Positions 1-6,110 of a stretch of DNA of 6,425 nt are shown here, piece after piece. The notes under the pieces are model-generated. The model made no database searches. It was not told where the DNA came from and saw only the letters and a list, made by a program, of their open reading frames with translations. The translations under genes and the position numbers were made by a program. Origin of the DNA: Thiolapillus brandeum (GTDB lineage: Bacteria > Pseudomonadota > Gammaproteobacteria > Chromatiales > Chromatiaceae); NCBI GenBank assembly GCA_011051425.1, contig DRLF01000115.1, positions 1 through 6,425 of the forward strand, given 5' to 3'. Position 1 is the first letter of the stretch. Each line of letters opens with the position of its first letter.

Positions 1-933
1 ATACCGGCCCCGGCCGGAGGCTCCCAGGCTGATCAGGGGATTGTAGGCTTGCCCCTTGGCATCCCGCACAGGAACGCCAAGCAGCAGATCCTGGCTCTGA
101 TCGCGGAAATAGGTATCCAGGGGCTGAAGAAAACTTTTTTCCACCCGGTCGGCAAATGCCGGCACTGCCGTTTCCGGCCAGATGACGAGGCGACTGTCGG
201 GATGCGCCTTGCTTGTTTCGACATAGAATTCCAGCGTCGGGCGCAACTGGGAAGGCAGCCATTTCTTTTCCTGGGGGATGCTGGCCTGCACCAGGGTCGC
301 CGTAAAAGGCGCACCATCCGGCGTCGTCCAGTGTATCTGCTGGAGACCCCAGCCCGCCAGCCAGATGAGAGGCGCCAGCAACAGCCACGGGCTGCGCCAC
401 AGGTTCAGCGCAGCCGCAGCCAGCGCCAGCATCAGGCTGACGCCGTAGACACCCAGCAGCGGCGCATAACCGGCAAGTGGCGTATCGATCTGGGAATAAC
501 CCAACGTCAGCCAGGGAAAGCCGGTGAACAGCCAGCTGCGCAGCCATTCCAGCAACACCCACAGAGCGGGATAGACCAGCAGCAGTTGCCGCACCTCACC
601 CCGGAAGAAACGCCGCGCCAGCCAGCCTGCCAGGGCGGGAAACAGGGCCAGGCCGGCAGCAAACAACAGCGTCAGCAGGATGGCAAGGGGCAGGGATACA
701 CCCCCAAACTGGGCAATACTGTTGTGCAGCCAGAACACGCCTAAGCCCATGCAGCCCATGCCCCAGGCCCAGCCAATGCCAAATGCCTGTTTCGGAGTAG
801 TGCCACGCCAAAGCGCGAACAAGGCAGCAAGAGAAAGCAGCGCAATCCAACCCTGGGAAAAGGGAGCAAAACTCAATACGGTAAGACAGCCCGACACAAA
901 GGCGATCAGGCCGCGGTACGCGCTGTTCAACAT
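1..933 (-). CDS. lnt: Apolipoprotein N-acyltransferase, 5' part (C-terminus beyond left edge)
   Basis: Lnt is an inner-membrane enzyme that moves an acyl chain from a phospholipid to the free amino group of the diacylglyceryl-cysteine of apolipoproteins, the last step of lipoprotein maturation. The visible 311 residues contain several hydrophobic segments in the first ~200 residues, the family signature FTGFPWLTLGYSQ (136-148), then the start of the periplasmic nitrilase-like domain at about 210. WPETAVP (252-258) carries the catalytic glutamate E254, matching E267 of the E. coli enzyme. The lysine and cysteine of the catalytic triad and the last membrane segment lie beyond the window; about 190 residues are missing relative to the usual ~500. 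The ATG lies three bases after the corC stop and in the same frame; a GGAAG about 12 bases upstream inside corC is a weak ribosome site. It is the last visible gene of the miaB-phoH-ybeY-corC-lnt operon, its normal place. Confidence 0.96.
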   Translation of the reverse strand, partial: MLNSAYRGLIAFVSGCLTVLSFAPFSQGWIALLSLAALFALWRGTTPKQAFGIGWAWGMGCMGLGVFWLHNSIAQFGGVSLPLAILLTLLFAAGLALFPALAGWLARRFFRGEVRQLLLVYPALWVLLEWLRSWLFTGFPWLTLGYSQIDTPLAGYAPLLGVYGVSLMLALAAAALNLWRSPWLLLAPLIWLAGWGLQQIHWTTPDGAPFTATLVQASIPQEKKWLPSQLRPTLEFYVETSKAHPDSRLVIWPETAVPAFADRVEKSFLQPLDTYFRDQSQDLLLGVPVRDAKGQAYNPLISLGASGRGRY

Positions 934-936
934 GAA

Positions 937-1794
937 CTACGAATCTTCCGTGGCACAGCGCTCGATATTCAAAAGACGCACCTTGCGGCTGTCGGCGCGT
1001 ACCACGGTGAAACGGAAATCATCGATATCCACACTTTCCCCCCGCTGGGGCAGGTGACCCAGGGCATTGACCACCATGCCACCGATGGTGTCGTAGTCCT
1101 GGTCGTCGAACCCGGTGCCGAAAAACTCGTTGAAGTCCTCGATCGTCGTATGAGCCTTGGCGGTATAGTGGTTTTCATCCCGCTTGAGGATGTAGGCGCC
1201 CTCGTCGAAATCGTATTCGTCCTCGATTTCACCCACGATCTGCTCCAGCACGTCCTCGATGGTGATCAGGCCGGCCGCACCACCGTATTCGTCGATGACG
1301 ATGGCCATGTGGTTGCGGCTCAGGCGAAACTCCTTGAGCAGCACGTTCAGGCGCTTGCTCTCCGGCACGAACACGGCGGAACGCAGCACGTCACGCATGT
1401 TGTAGGAAGGGCTGTCCTGGCCACAGTACTGCAGCAGATCTTTCGCCAGCAGGATACCCACCACCTCACTGCGGTCGTCACCAATCACCGGGAAACGGGA
1501 ATGGGCAGATTCGATGATGACCGGCAGCAGTTCCTCCACGGGCTTGTCCCTCTCCACCACCACCATGCGCGCCCGGGGGATCATGATGTCCCGCACCCGC
1601 AGTTCGGATACCTGCAGCACGGCTTCCATCATGGACAATGCCTCACCGTCCATGAGGTGACGGCTGCGCGCCTGCTTGAGCACCTGCACCAGCTGCTCGC
1701 GATTCTCCGGCTCGGTCTGCACCAGGGGCTTGAGCAGCCGGCTGATCGAGCGGCGCAATATGGCCGCCAGGGAAAGGGGAGGTTTTGCGTTCAT
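937..1794 (-). CDS. corC: CorC/YbeX-like CBS-pair domain protein
   Basis: This is a cytoplasmic 285-residue protein of the YbeX/CorC family, annotated as magnesium and cobalt efflux protein from genetic work in Salmonella; the E. coli homologue YbeX has also been linked to ribosome maturation, so the transport role should be read cautiously. Domains in order: a charged N-terminus, a first CBS motif (about 67-127, VRDIMIPRARMVVV to VVGILLAKDLL), a second CBS motif (about 133-193, ending with DEYGGAAGLITIEDVLEQIVGEIEDE in pieces), and a C-terminal CorC/HlyC domain (about 208-280, with TIGGMVVNALGHLPQRGE). There is no DUF21 membrane domain, as expected for the short CorC type. The ATG overlaps the ybeY stop by four bases (ATGA), implying translational coupling, and AGGGAA a few bases upstream serves as ribosome site. 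Length and sequence are normal for the family. Confidence 0.95.
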   Translation of the reverse strand: MNAKPPLSLAAILRRSISRLLKPLVQTEPENREQLVQVLKQARSRHLMDGEALSMMEAVLQVSELRVRDIMIPRARMVVVERDKPVEELLPVIIESAHSRFPVIGDDRSEVVGILLAKDLLQYCGQDSPSYNMRDVLRSAVFVPESKRLNVLLKEFRLSRNHMAIVIDEYGGAAGLITIEDVLEQIVGEIEDEYDFDEGAYILKRDENHYTAKAHTTIEDFNEFFGTGFDDQDYDTIGGMVVNALGHLPQRGESVDIDDFRFTVVRADSRKVRLLNIERCATEDS

Positions 1795-2243
1795 GCTGTT
1801 TCCCTGTAGGGATCCGGTATGCCCATGCTTTGCAGGAGTTCCCGTTCGAGGGATTCCATGCGCTCCGCATCCGCATCGTTCAGATGGTCATAACCCTGCA
1901 GATGCAGCATGCCATGCACCACCATGTGCGCCCAGTGATGCTGCACAAGCTTGCCCTGCCTCGCCGCCTCTTCGGCAACGACAGGGGCGCAGATCACCAG
2001 GTCGCCCAGATGATGGGAAGGCACTTCGGGGGGCGCTTCGAAAGGGAAGGACAGTACATTCGTCGGCCTGTCCTTGCCCCGGTATTCAAGATTGAGCTGC
2101 CGGCTCTCCTCCTCATCCACGATGCGAATCACCACTCCGGCACCTTCCTGCTGCAGTGCGGCCTGGGTCCATTTCATGAAATCCCTGTCAGACGGCAGAT
2201 CCTTTTCTTTGCTGGCAATCTGAACCTCCACATCGGCCCTCAT
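1791..2243 (-). CDS. ybeY: Endoribonuclease YbeY (rRNA maturation factor)
   Basis: YbeY is a zinc-dependent single-strand endoribonuclease needed for 16S rRNA 3'-end maturation and late 70S ribosome quality control. The 150-residue protein is of usual length. It carries the metal motif HGMLHLQGYDH at 110-120, giving the three ligands H110, H114 and H120, and the conserved RGKDRPTNVLSFPFE stretch (55-69), whose arginine matches the functional R59 of E. coli YbeY. All key residues are present. The start overlaps the phoH stop as ATGA, and its own stop overlaps the corC start in the same way, so translation of the three is probably coupled. The ribosome site is weak (GAAG just upstream), consistent with reinitiation. 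It lies next to its usual partners: the PhoH-family ATPase upstream and CorC/YbeX downstream. Confidence 0.97.
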   Translation of the reverse strand: MRADVEVQIASKEKDLPSDRDFMKWTQAALQQEGAGVVIRIVDEEESRQLNLEYRGKDRPTNVLSFPFEAPPEVPSHHLGDLVICAPVVAEEAARQGKLVQHHWAHMVVHGMLHLQGYDHLNDADAERMESLERELLQSMGIPDPYRETA

Positions 2244-3229
2244 TCTTCATCACTCTCGTGGCGGTCATAGGCCTGCACGACCTTCTGCACCAGAGGATGC
2301 CGCACCACGTCCCGGGCATTGAAGAAGGTGAAGCTGATACCTTCCACCTGGGCCAGGATCTCGGTGGCCTGGCGCAGGCCGGAACGCTGGTGGCGCGGCA
2401 GGTCCACCTGGGTCACGTCTCCGGTGATCACCGCGGTGGAGCCGAAGCCGATGCGGGTGAGGAACATCTTCATCTGCTCCGGCGTGGTGTTCTGGGCCTC
2501 GTCCAGGATGATGAAGGATTCGTTCAGGGTGCGCCCGCGCATGTAGGCCAGGGGAGCGATCTCGATGACGTTGCGCTCCACCAGCTTGTGCACGCGTTCG
2601 AAACCCAGCATTTCGTACAGGGCGTCGTAGAGGGGCCGCAGATAGGGGTCGATCTTCTGTGCCAGGTCGCCGGGCAGGAAACCCAGTCGCTCTCCCGCTT
2701 CCACAGCCGGGCGCACCAGCATGATGCGGCGCACCTTGTCCCGCTCCAGGGCGTCCACGGCGCTGGCCACCGCCAGATAGGTCTTGCCGGTGCCCGCCGG
2801 CCCCACGCCGAAATTGATGTCGTGTTTCATCACCCGGTGCAGGTACTCCTTCTGGTGGGGGCCACGCCCGCGCACCATGCCGCGCTTGGTCTTGATGACG
2901 ACTCCGGGCAGATCCGGCTCTGCCGGCTGCAGCAGCTGCTCCACCCCGGATTCCTGCAGATACAGATGCACGGCCGCCGGGGTGAGCACTTCGTCTTCCG
3001 TCGCCCGGTAGAGCTTCTGCAGCAGCTCCGCGCCTGCCTGCACCGCCTCGGGCGCACCAATGAGGCGAAAACTGCTGCCACGGTTGTTGATCTCGATGCC
3101 CAGACGCACTTCCAGCTGGCGCAGGTGCTCATCCAGCTGACCGCAGACATTGCGCAATCGTTCGTTGTTTTCGGGCTCCAGAACGAGATCCAGAGATTCG
3201 GGATGGTCAGAGGCCAGGGCAGTCGTCAT
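2240..3229 (-). CDS. phoH (ybeZ): PhoH-family P-loop ATPase (YbeZ)
   Basis: This is a cytoplasmic PhoH-like ATPase of the YbeZ branch, a superfamily-I-helicase-like P-loop protein that interacts with YbeY in E. coli and is thought to act in RNA metabolism. The exact substrate is not settled. The 329 residues comprise an N-terminal region with a KH-like/jag-like nucleic-acid-binding pattern (about 12-75), a linker containing TKRGMVRGRGPHQKEYL (114-130), Walker A GPAGTGKT (143-150), Walker B FIILDEAQN (239-247), and sensor-like ITGDVTQVDLP (268-278). I chose the ATG at 3229 (MTTALASDHPES) because it sits 7 bases after the miaB stop. The same frame remains open further upstream, but that would add 28 family-untypical residues overlapping miaB by 77 bases. 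The stop overlaps ybeY by four bases. Confidence 0.96.
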   Translation of the reverse strand: MTTALASDHPESLDLVLEPENNERLRNVCGQLDEHLRQLEVRLGIEINNRGSSFRLIGAPEAVQAGAELLQKLYRATEDEVLTPAAVHLYLQESGVEQLLQPAEPDLPGVVIKTKRGMVRGRGPHQKEYLHRVMKHDINFGVGPAGTGKTYLAVASAVDALERDKVRRIMLVRPAVEAGERLGFLPGDLAQKIDPYLRPLYDALYEMLGFERVHKLVERNVIEIAPLAYMRGRTLNESFIILDEAQNTTPEQMKMFLTRIGFGSTAVITGDVTQVDLPRHQRSGLRQATEILAQVEGISFTFFNARDVVRHPLVQKVVQAYDRHESDEE

Positions 3230-3236
3230 ACAGTCT

Positions 3237-4583
3237 TCAGGCGGTAGCCGCAGCGGGCTGATCCAGCAGTTCTCCACGCAGTGAATTGGGCAGGGCCTCG
3301 GTGATGCGCACATCCACGAACTGCCCGATGAGGGATTCGGGAGCGGCGAAGTTCACCACCCGGTTGTTTTCCGTACGGCCCGCCAGTTCCCTGGCATCCT
3401 TGCGCGCATGACGTTCCACCAGTACCTGCTGGACCGTGCCCACCATCTGGCGGCTGATGCGCTGGGCGTTGGTGTTGATGGCCTGCTGCAGTTCCGCCAG
3501 CCGGGCCTGCTTGACCTCGTGAGGCACGTCGTCTTCATAGTCGGCCGCGGGTGTGCCCGGACGGCGGCTGTAGATGAAACTGAAGGACTGGTCGAAGCCG
3601 ATATCGTCGATGAGCGCCATGGTATGTCCGAAATCCGCGTCCGTCTCGCCGGGAAAGCCGACGATGAAATCGGAAGAGATGCTGATGTCCGGTCGGATCT
3701 CGCGCAGGCGGCGGATCTTCTGCTTGTACGCGAAGGCGCTGTGACCGCGCTTCATGGCCATGAGAATACGGTCCGAGCCCGACTGCACGGGCAGGTGCAG
3801 AAAGCTCACCAGTTCGGGCACGTCAGCATAAACCTCGATGAGAGAATCAGAAAACTCCACCGGATGGGAAGTGGTGAAGCGAATGCGCTCGATGCCATCG
3901 ATGGCGGCCACGTAACGGATCAGCAGGGCAAGATCGGCGATCTCCCCGTCGTGCATCTGGCCGCGGTAGGCGTTGACGTTCTGTCCCAGCAGGTTGACCT
4001 CGCGCACGCCCTGCTGCGCCAGTTGCGCCACTTCGGCAATCACATCATCGAAAGGCCGGCTGATTTCTTCGCCGCGGGTATAGGGCACCACGCAATAGGT
4101 GCAGTACTTGGAGCAGCCTTCCATGATGGAAACGAAAGCCGTGGGGCCTTCGGCGCGGGGCTCGGGCAGGCGATCGAATTTCTCGATCTCGGGAAAGCTC
4201 ACATCCACCACGGGCTGATGCTGTTCGCGCACATCATCCAGCATCCGGGGCAGACGATGCAGGGTCTGGGGTCCGAACACCAGATCGACGAAAGGCGCCC
4301 GGCTGCGAATGGCCTCGCCTTCCTGGCTGGCAACGCAGCCACCCACACCGATCACCAGATGGGGCTTTTCCCGCTTCCAGTCCTTCCAGCGACCGAGCAG
4401 GGAAAACACCTTCTCCTGCGCCTTCTCGCGTATGGAGCAGGTATTGAGCAGCAGCACGTCTGCCGCTTCAGGGTCGGTGGTGATTTCCAGCTGGTGAGAC
4501 TCGCGAAGCACGTCTTCCATCTTGCTGGAATCGTACTCGTTCATCTGACAGCCAAAGGTCTTGATATACAGCTTGCCTGACAT
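3237..4583 (-). CDS. miaB: tRNA-2-methylthio-N6-dimethylallyladenosine synthase MiaB
   Basis: MiaB is a radical-SAM methylthiotransferase that converts i6A37 to ms2i6A37 in tRNAs reading UNN codons. The 448-residue protein has the full family architecture: an N-terminal UPF0004/MTTase domain with cluster-binding cysteines C12 (in [12 protein letters not shown]), C49 ([12 protein letters not shown]) and C83 ([12 protein letters not shown]); a radical-SAM core with CxxxCxxC as C157, C161, C164 ([17 protein letters not shown]); and a C-terminal TRAM domain from about 378 to 441. [11 protein letters not shown] (264-274) and [12 protein letters not shown] (303-314) are typical core motifs. The start [15 protein letters not shown] matches the family; the frame stays open upstream for 30 more residues without family resemblance. 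No clear Shine-Dalgarno sequence precedes the ATG. It is the first gene of the operon that continues through phoH, ybeY, corC and lnt. Confidence 0.97.
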   Translation of the reverse strand: MSGKLYIKTFGCQMNEYDSSKMEDVLRESHQLEITTDPEAADVLLLNTCSIREKAQEKVFSLLGRWKDWKREKPHLVIGVGGCVASQEGEAIRSRAPFVDLVFGPQTLHRLPRMLDDVREQHQPVVDVSFPEIEKFDRLPEPRAEGPTAFVSIMEGCSKYCTYCVVPYTRGEEISRPFDDVIAEVAQLAQQGVREVNLLGQNVNAYRGQMHDGEIADLALLIRYVAAIDGIERIRFTTSHPVEFSDSLIEVYADVPELVSFLHLPVQSGSDRILMAMKRGHSAFAYKQKIRRLREIRPDISISSDFIVGFPGETDADFGHTMALIDDIGFDQSFSFIYSRRPGTPAADYEDDVPHEVKQARLAELQQAINTNAQRISRQMVGTVQQVLVERHARKDARELAGRTENNRVVNFAAPESLIGQFVDVRITEALPNSLRGELLDQPAAATA

Positions 4584-4612
4584 ACATGTGCAAAAACGAA
4601 GAACGGCCGGAA

Positions 4613-4620
4613 ATTGTATA
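4613..4620 (-). promoter_or_regulatory. Possible -10 element of the miaB operon promoter
   Basis: On the minus strand TATACAAT lies about 30 bases before the miaB ATG, which would give a leader of roughly 20-25 bases. No good -35 hexamer is visible at 16-18 bases upstream (the best place reads near CATGGC), so this is only a candidate. The divergent orientation and the end of the upstream gene make a promoter somewhere between 4584 and 4680 likely. Confidence 0.35.
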
Positions 4621-4679
4621 ACTTTCAGCCCAAAGCCGCCATGTTTATGTGCGGGACATACGGCATTGAACACAACAGA

Positions 4680-4759
4680 GTAGGATGCGATGAGGCACGA
4701 ACCGCATCAAGAAGACGCGGGGATTTTTCGATGCGGTTCGCAAGCTCACCACATCCTAC
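4680..4759. repeat. 80-bp nested palindromic (REP/BIME-like) element
   Basis: Two ~30-bp arms face each other around a 21-base centre (4709-4729). The outer ends GTAGGATG (4680-4687) and CATCCTAC (4752-4759) are exact reverse complements, as are the inner ends CGAACCGCATC (4698-4708) and GATGCGGTTCG (4730-4740); the middle of the arms is partly conserved (TGAG matching CTCA). Each arm can also fold alone: GATGCG (4684-4689) pairs with CGCATC (4703-4708), and the second arm does the same with one mismatch. This is the layout of two REP-type palindromes in inverse orientation. From memory, sequences of the form GTAGGATG...GAGC...GCGAA...CATC occur as dispersed intergenic repeats in many Gamma- and Betaproteobacteria; I could not check copy number here. 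It lies after the small minus-strand gene and before miaB, so it could also shield one transcript from the other. Confidence 0.75.
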
Positions 4760-4793
4760 CAAATTCAGCCAGCACAAAAGAGGACGGAATGAG

Positions 4794-4816
4794 CCTGTGC
4801 CAAGCCCCCCCACAGG
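4794..4816 (-). terminator. Weak hairpin after the small minus-strand gene
   Basis: CCTGTG (4794-4799) and CACAGG (4811-4816) form a 6-bp stem around an 11-base C-rich loop, beginning six bases beyond the stop of the small gene. On the minus strand the next T-rich run (CTCTTTTG) comes only about 15-20 bases later, so it is not a classical intrinsic terminator. It may act together with the larger palindrome at 4680-4759. Confidence 0.3.
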
Positions 4817-4821
4817 GCCGT

Positions 4822-5055
4822 CTACAGGCCAATCAGTTCCGCATGCAAACCACGATTCTCCACCCTGCCCAGCAGTTCCTGAGCGACAAGATTCTCGGGA
4901 TCGTAGTCCACCAGCATCAGGTGCCGGGCATTTTCATGCACACAAGCGCTGTAAACGCCGTCGATCATGCTGATATCCCGCTCGATCTCGTGGATATTGG
5001 CGTCGTCCAGGTTTTCATCGATATGTATCAGAATATCGGTACAGTAGTCAGACAT
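4822..5055 (-). CDS. Small conserved-looking protein, ferredoxin-like/HMA-type fold without CxxC
   Basis: This 77-residue soluble protein has the beta-alpha-beta-beta-alpha-beta rhythm of the heavy-metal-associated (HMA) domain: strand DILIHIDE (7-14), helix about 18-31, strand VYSACVHE (34-41), strand HLMLVDYDP (45-53), helix about 54-67, strand LHAELIGL (70-77). The loop where HMA metal chaperones carry CxxC has no such pair; the only cysteines are C5 and C38, far apart in sequence, so copper binding in the classical way is unlikely. No signal peptide or membrane segment is seen. The ATG at 5055 is chosen because GAGGAG (5063-5068) precedes it by seven bases; a TTG start 21 bases further upstream would put this site inside the gene. 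It is transcribed alone, divergently from rsmA. I have an impression of similar short proteins in sulfur-oxidising Gammaproteobacteria, but no function is known to me. Confidence 0.85.
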   Translation of the reverse strand: MSDYCTDILIHIDENLDDANIHEIERDISMIDGVYSACVHENARHLMLVDYDPENLVAQELLGRVENRGLHAELIGL

Positions 5056-5089
5056 GTTCTCTCTCCTCGTTATCAACTCCCCTTGTCCA

Positions 5090-5117
5090 TGTATAGACTA
5101 CCGCCAGGATAAATCAA
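5090..5117 (-). promoter_or_regulatory. Sigma70-type promoter for the small HMA-like gene
   Basis: On the minus strand TTGATT (5112-5117) and TATACA (5090-5095) are separated by 16 bases, each matching the consensus hexamers at four of six positions. Transcription would start near 5083, leaving a leader of about 28 bases that contains the strong GAGGAG ribosome site before the ATG at 5055. The -35 hexamer lies only three bases from the proposed -10 of the divergent rsmA promoter, so the two would compete for RNA polymerase. Confidence 0.5.
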
Positions 5118-5120
5118 GGG

Positions 5121-5126
5121 TACAAT
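5121..5126 (+). promoter_or_regulatory. Possible rsmA -10 element giving a leaderless transcript
   Basis: TACAAT matches the -10 consensus at five of six positions and ends only six bases before the rsmA ATG at 5133. A start seven bases downstream would fall on or beside the A of the start codon. There is no convincing -35 hexamer at 16-18 bases upstream and no good Shine-Dalgarno site in the interval (only GGG at 5118-5120 and 5127-5129). Confidence 0.35.
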
Positions 5127-5132
5127 GGGCTC

Positions 5133-5909
5133 ATGGGACACAAGGCACGCAAACGCTTCGGACAGAATTTCCTCCATGACCCTCATGTGATCGACAAAAT
5201 TCTCCGCACAATCCACCCCAAACCAGACGATCATCTGGTGGAAATCGGCCCTGGACAGGGCGCCATCACCGAACATTTACTCGCAGCGGCAAACCGGCTC
5301 GACGCCATCGAACTGGATCGTGACCTGGTCAGGCTGCTGGAGAACCGATACGGCAATCACCCGGGGTTTCGGCTCCATTCCGCCGACGCCCTGAAATTTG
5401 ACTTCTGCCAGCTGGCCGATGCCGGGGAAAAACTGCGCATCATCGGCAACCTGCCCTACAACATCTCCACGCCCCTGCTGTTTCACCTGCTGGAAAATGC
5501 CCGCTGCCTGCAGGACATGCACTTCATGCTGCAAAAAGAGGTGGTGGAACGCATGGCCGCCGGCCCCGGCAGCAAAACCTATGGCCGCCTGAGCGTCATG
5601 CTGCAGGCGTATTGTCAGGTGCAGATGCTGTTTCCCATCGGAGCAGGCGCGTTCCAGCCTGCCCCCAAGGTCGATTCCGCCTTCGTGCGCCTGATACCCT
5701 ACGAAAAACCGCCCTTTGCCATCGAAAACCCGGCACTGTTCTCAAAGGTCGTCACCCAGGCCTTCTCCCAGCGCCGCAAGACCCTGCGCAACACCCTCAG
5801 GGAATTGGTATCGACTGAAATCATGGAGAACTGTGGTGTAGATCCCGCCGCCAGGGCAGAACAATTACCGGTGGAAAACTTCGCCCGCCTGAGTAACGCA
5901 ATCGCGTGA
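5133..5909 (+). CDS. rsmA: 16S rRNA (adenine1518/1519-N6)-dimethyltransferase RsmA (KsgA)
   Basis: RsmA uses S-adenosylmethionine to dimethylate A1518 and A1519 in the 3'-terminal helix 45 of 16S rRNA, a late checkpoint of 30S assembly. The 258-residue protein is near the family's usual length. Motifs: N-terminal ARKRFGQNFLHD (5-16); SAM-binding motif I VEIGPGQGAIT (36-46); acidic ELDRDL (60-65) for the SAM ribose; HSADALKFD (82-90); catalytic motif IV NLPYNIS (106-112); and FQPAPKVDSAFVRL (174-187) followed by QAFSQRRKTLRN (209-220). All key residues are present. The start is set by the family-typical N-terminus M-x-H-x-ARKRFGQNFL; it has little ribosome-site support. It stands alone here: neither pdxA/surA upstream nor apaG/apaH downstream, the neighbours in E. 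coli, is seen. It is divergent from the small HMA-like gene over a 77-bp promoter region. Confidence 0.97.
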   Translation: MGHKARKRFGQNFLHDPHVIDKILRTIHPKPDDHLVEIGPGQGAITEHLLAAANRLDAIELDRDLVRLLENRYGNHPGFRLHSADALKFDFCQLADAGEKLRIIGNLPYNISTPLLFHLLENARCLQDMHFMLQKEVVERMAAGPGSKTYGRLSVMLQAYCQVQMLFPIGAGAFQPAPKVDSAFVRLIPYEKPPFAIENPALFSKVVTQAFSQRRKTLRNTLRELVSTEIMENCGVDPAARAEQLPVENFARLSNAIA

Positions 5910-5985
5910 AACCAGCCCCTCTGTTCGACTCCATAAAACAGCCTGTCTGCAACAAAACAAATCGCTCCAAAAAGCACCTGTTCCT

Positions 5986-5999
5986 TTGATACAAATCAA
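5986..5999 (+). promoter_or_regulatory. Perfect FNR/Anr-type binding site
   Basis: TTGATACAAATCAA is an exact match to the FNR consensus TTGAT-N4-ATCAA with a perfect 5+5 palindrome. Its centre (5992.5) lies about 61 bases before the start expected from the -10 candidate at 6041-6046, the canonical class I activator position (-61.5). It sits in the 201-bp gap between rsmA and the repeat-protein gene, oriented to control the latter. FNR/Anr binds such sites as an oxygen-labile [4Fe-4S] dimer; CRP/FNR relatives such as Dnr could bind too. Confidence 0.7.
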
Positions 6000-6040
6000 T
6001 CGAGCAACGTGTAAATCCAGCCAGCAATGCTTTCCCTGCA

Positions 6041-6046
6041 TATAGT
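6041..6046 (+). promoter_or_regulatory. Candidate -10 element for the repeat-protein gene
   Basis: TATAGT matches the -10 consensus at five of six positions, and transcription would begin near 6053, giving a leader of about 58 bases. The -35 region (around 6018-6023, CAGCCA) is poor, as expected of an activator-dependent promoter. The spacing to the upstream FNR-type site supports this choice over weaker alternatives near 6059. Confidence 0.45.
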
Positions 6047-6110
6047 TAAAAGAGAAGTATCGTAAATAGCGTCTGAGAGATTAGATTCGCGAAACTGAAG
6101 GAGAAGGCCA

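Noticed and set aside
49..744. Plus-strand open frame of 231 residues opposite lnt
   Set aside because: It is Gln/Arg-rich low-complexity sequence antisense to a clear Lnt frame with its catalytic motif.
1054..1809. Long plus-strand open frames opposite corC (1054-1809), phoH (2258-3247) and miaB (3408-4580)
   Set aside because: These are His/Gln/Leu/Val-rich antisense shadows of well-identified genes in GC-rich DNA, with no recognisable domains or ribosome sites.
3230..3313. Longer N-terminus of the PhoH-family gene reaching back to 3313
   Set aside because: The added 28 residues overlap miaB by 77 bases and look unlike the family; the ATG at 3229 fits the 7-base intergenic spacing.
4584..4673. 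Longer N-terminus of miaB starting at 4673
   Set aside because: The extra 30 residues have no MiaB similarity, and the extension would cover the likely promoter; [15 protein letters not shown] is the expected family start.
1..5909. A novel multi-gene system in the left and central part
   Set aside because: Apart from the 77-residue gene, every gene here belongs to well-known conserved housekeeping families in their usual order.
5910..5985. Terminator for rsmA
   Set aside because: Only a 5-bp CTGTT/AACAG pairing with no GC-rich stem or following T tract could be seen, so no terminator is called.
6086..6093. TTCGCGAA palindrome before the repeat-protein gene
   Set aside because: Eight-base palindromes are expected by chance, and it matches no operator I can name with confidence.
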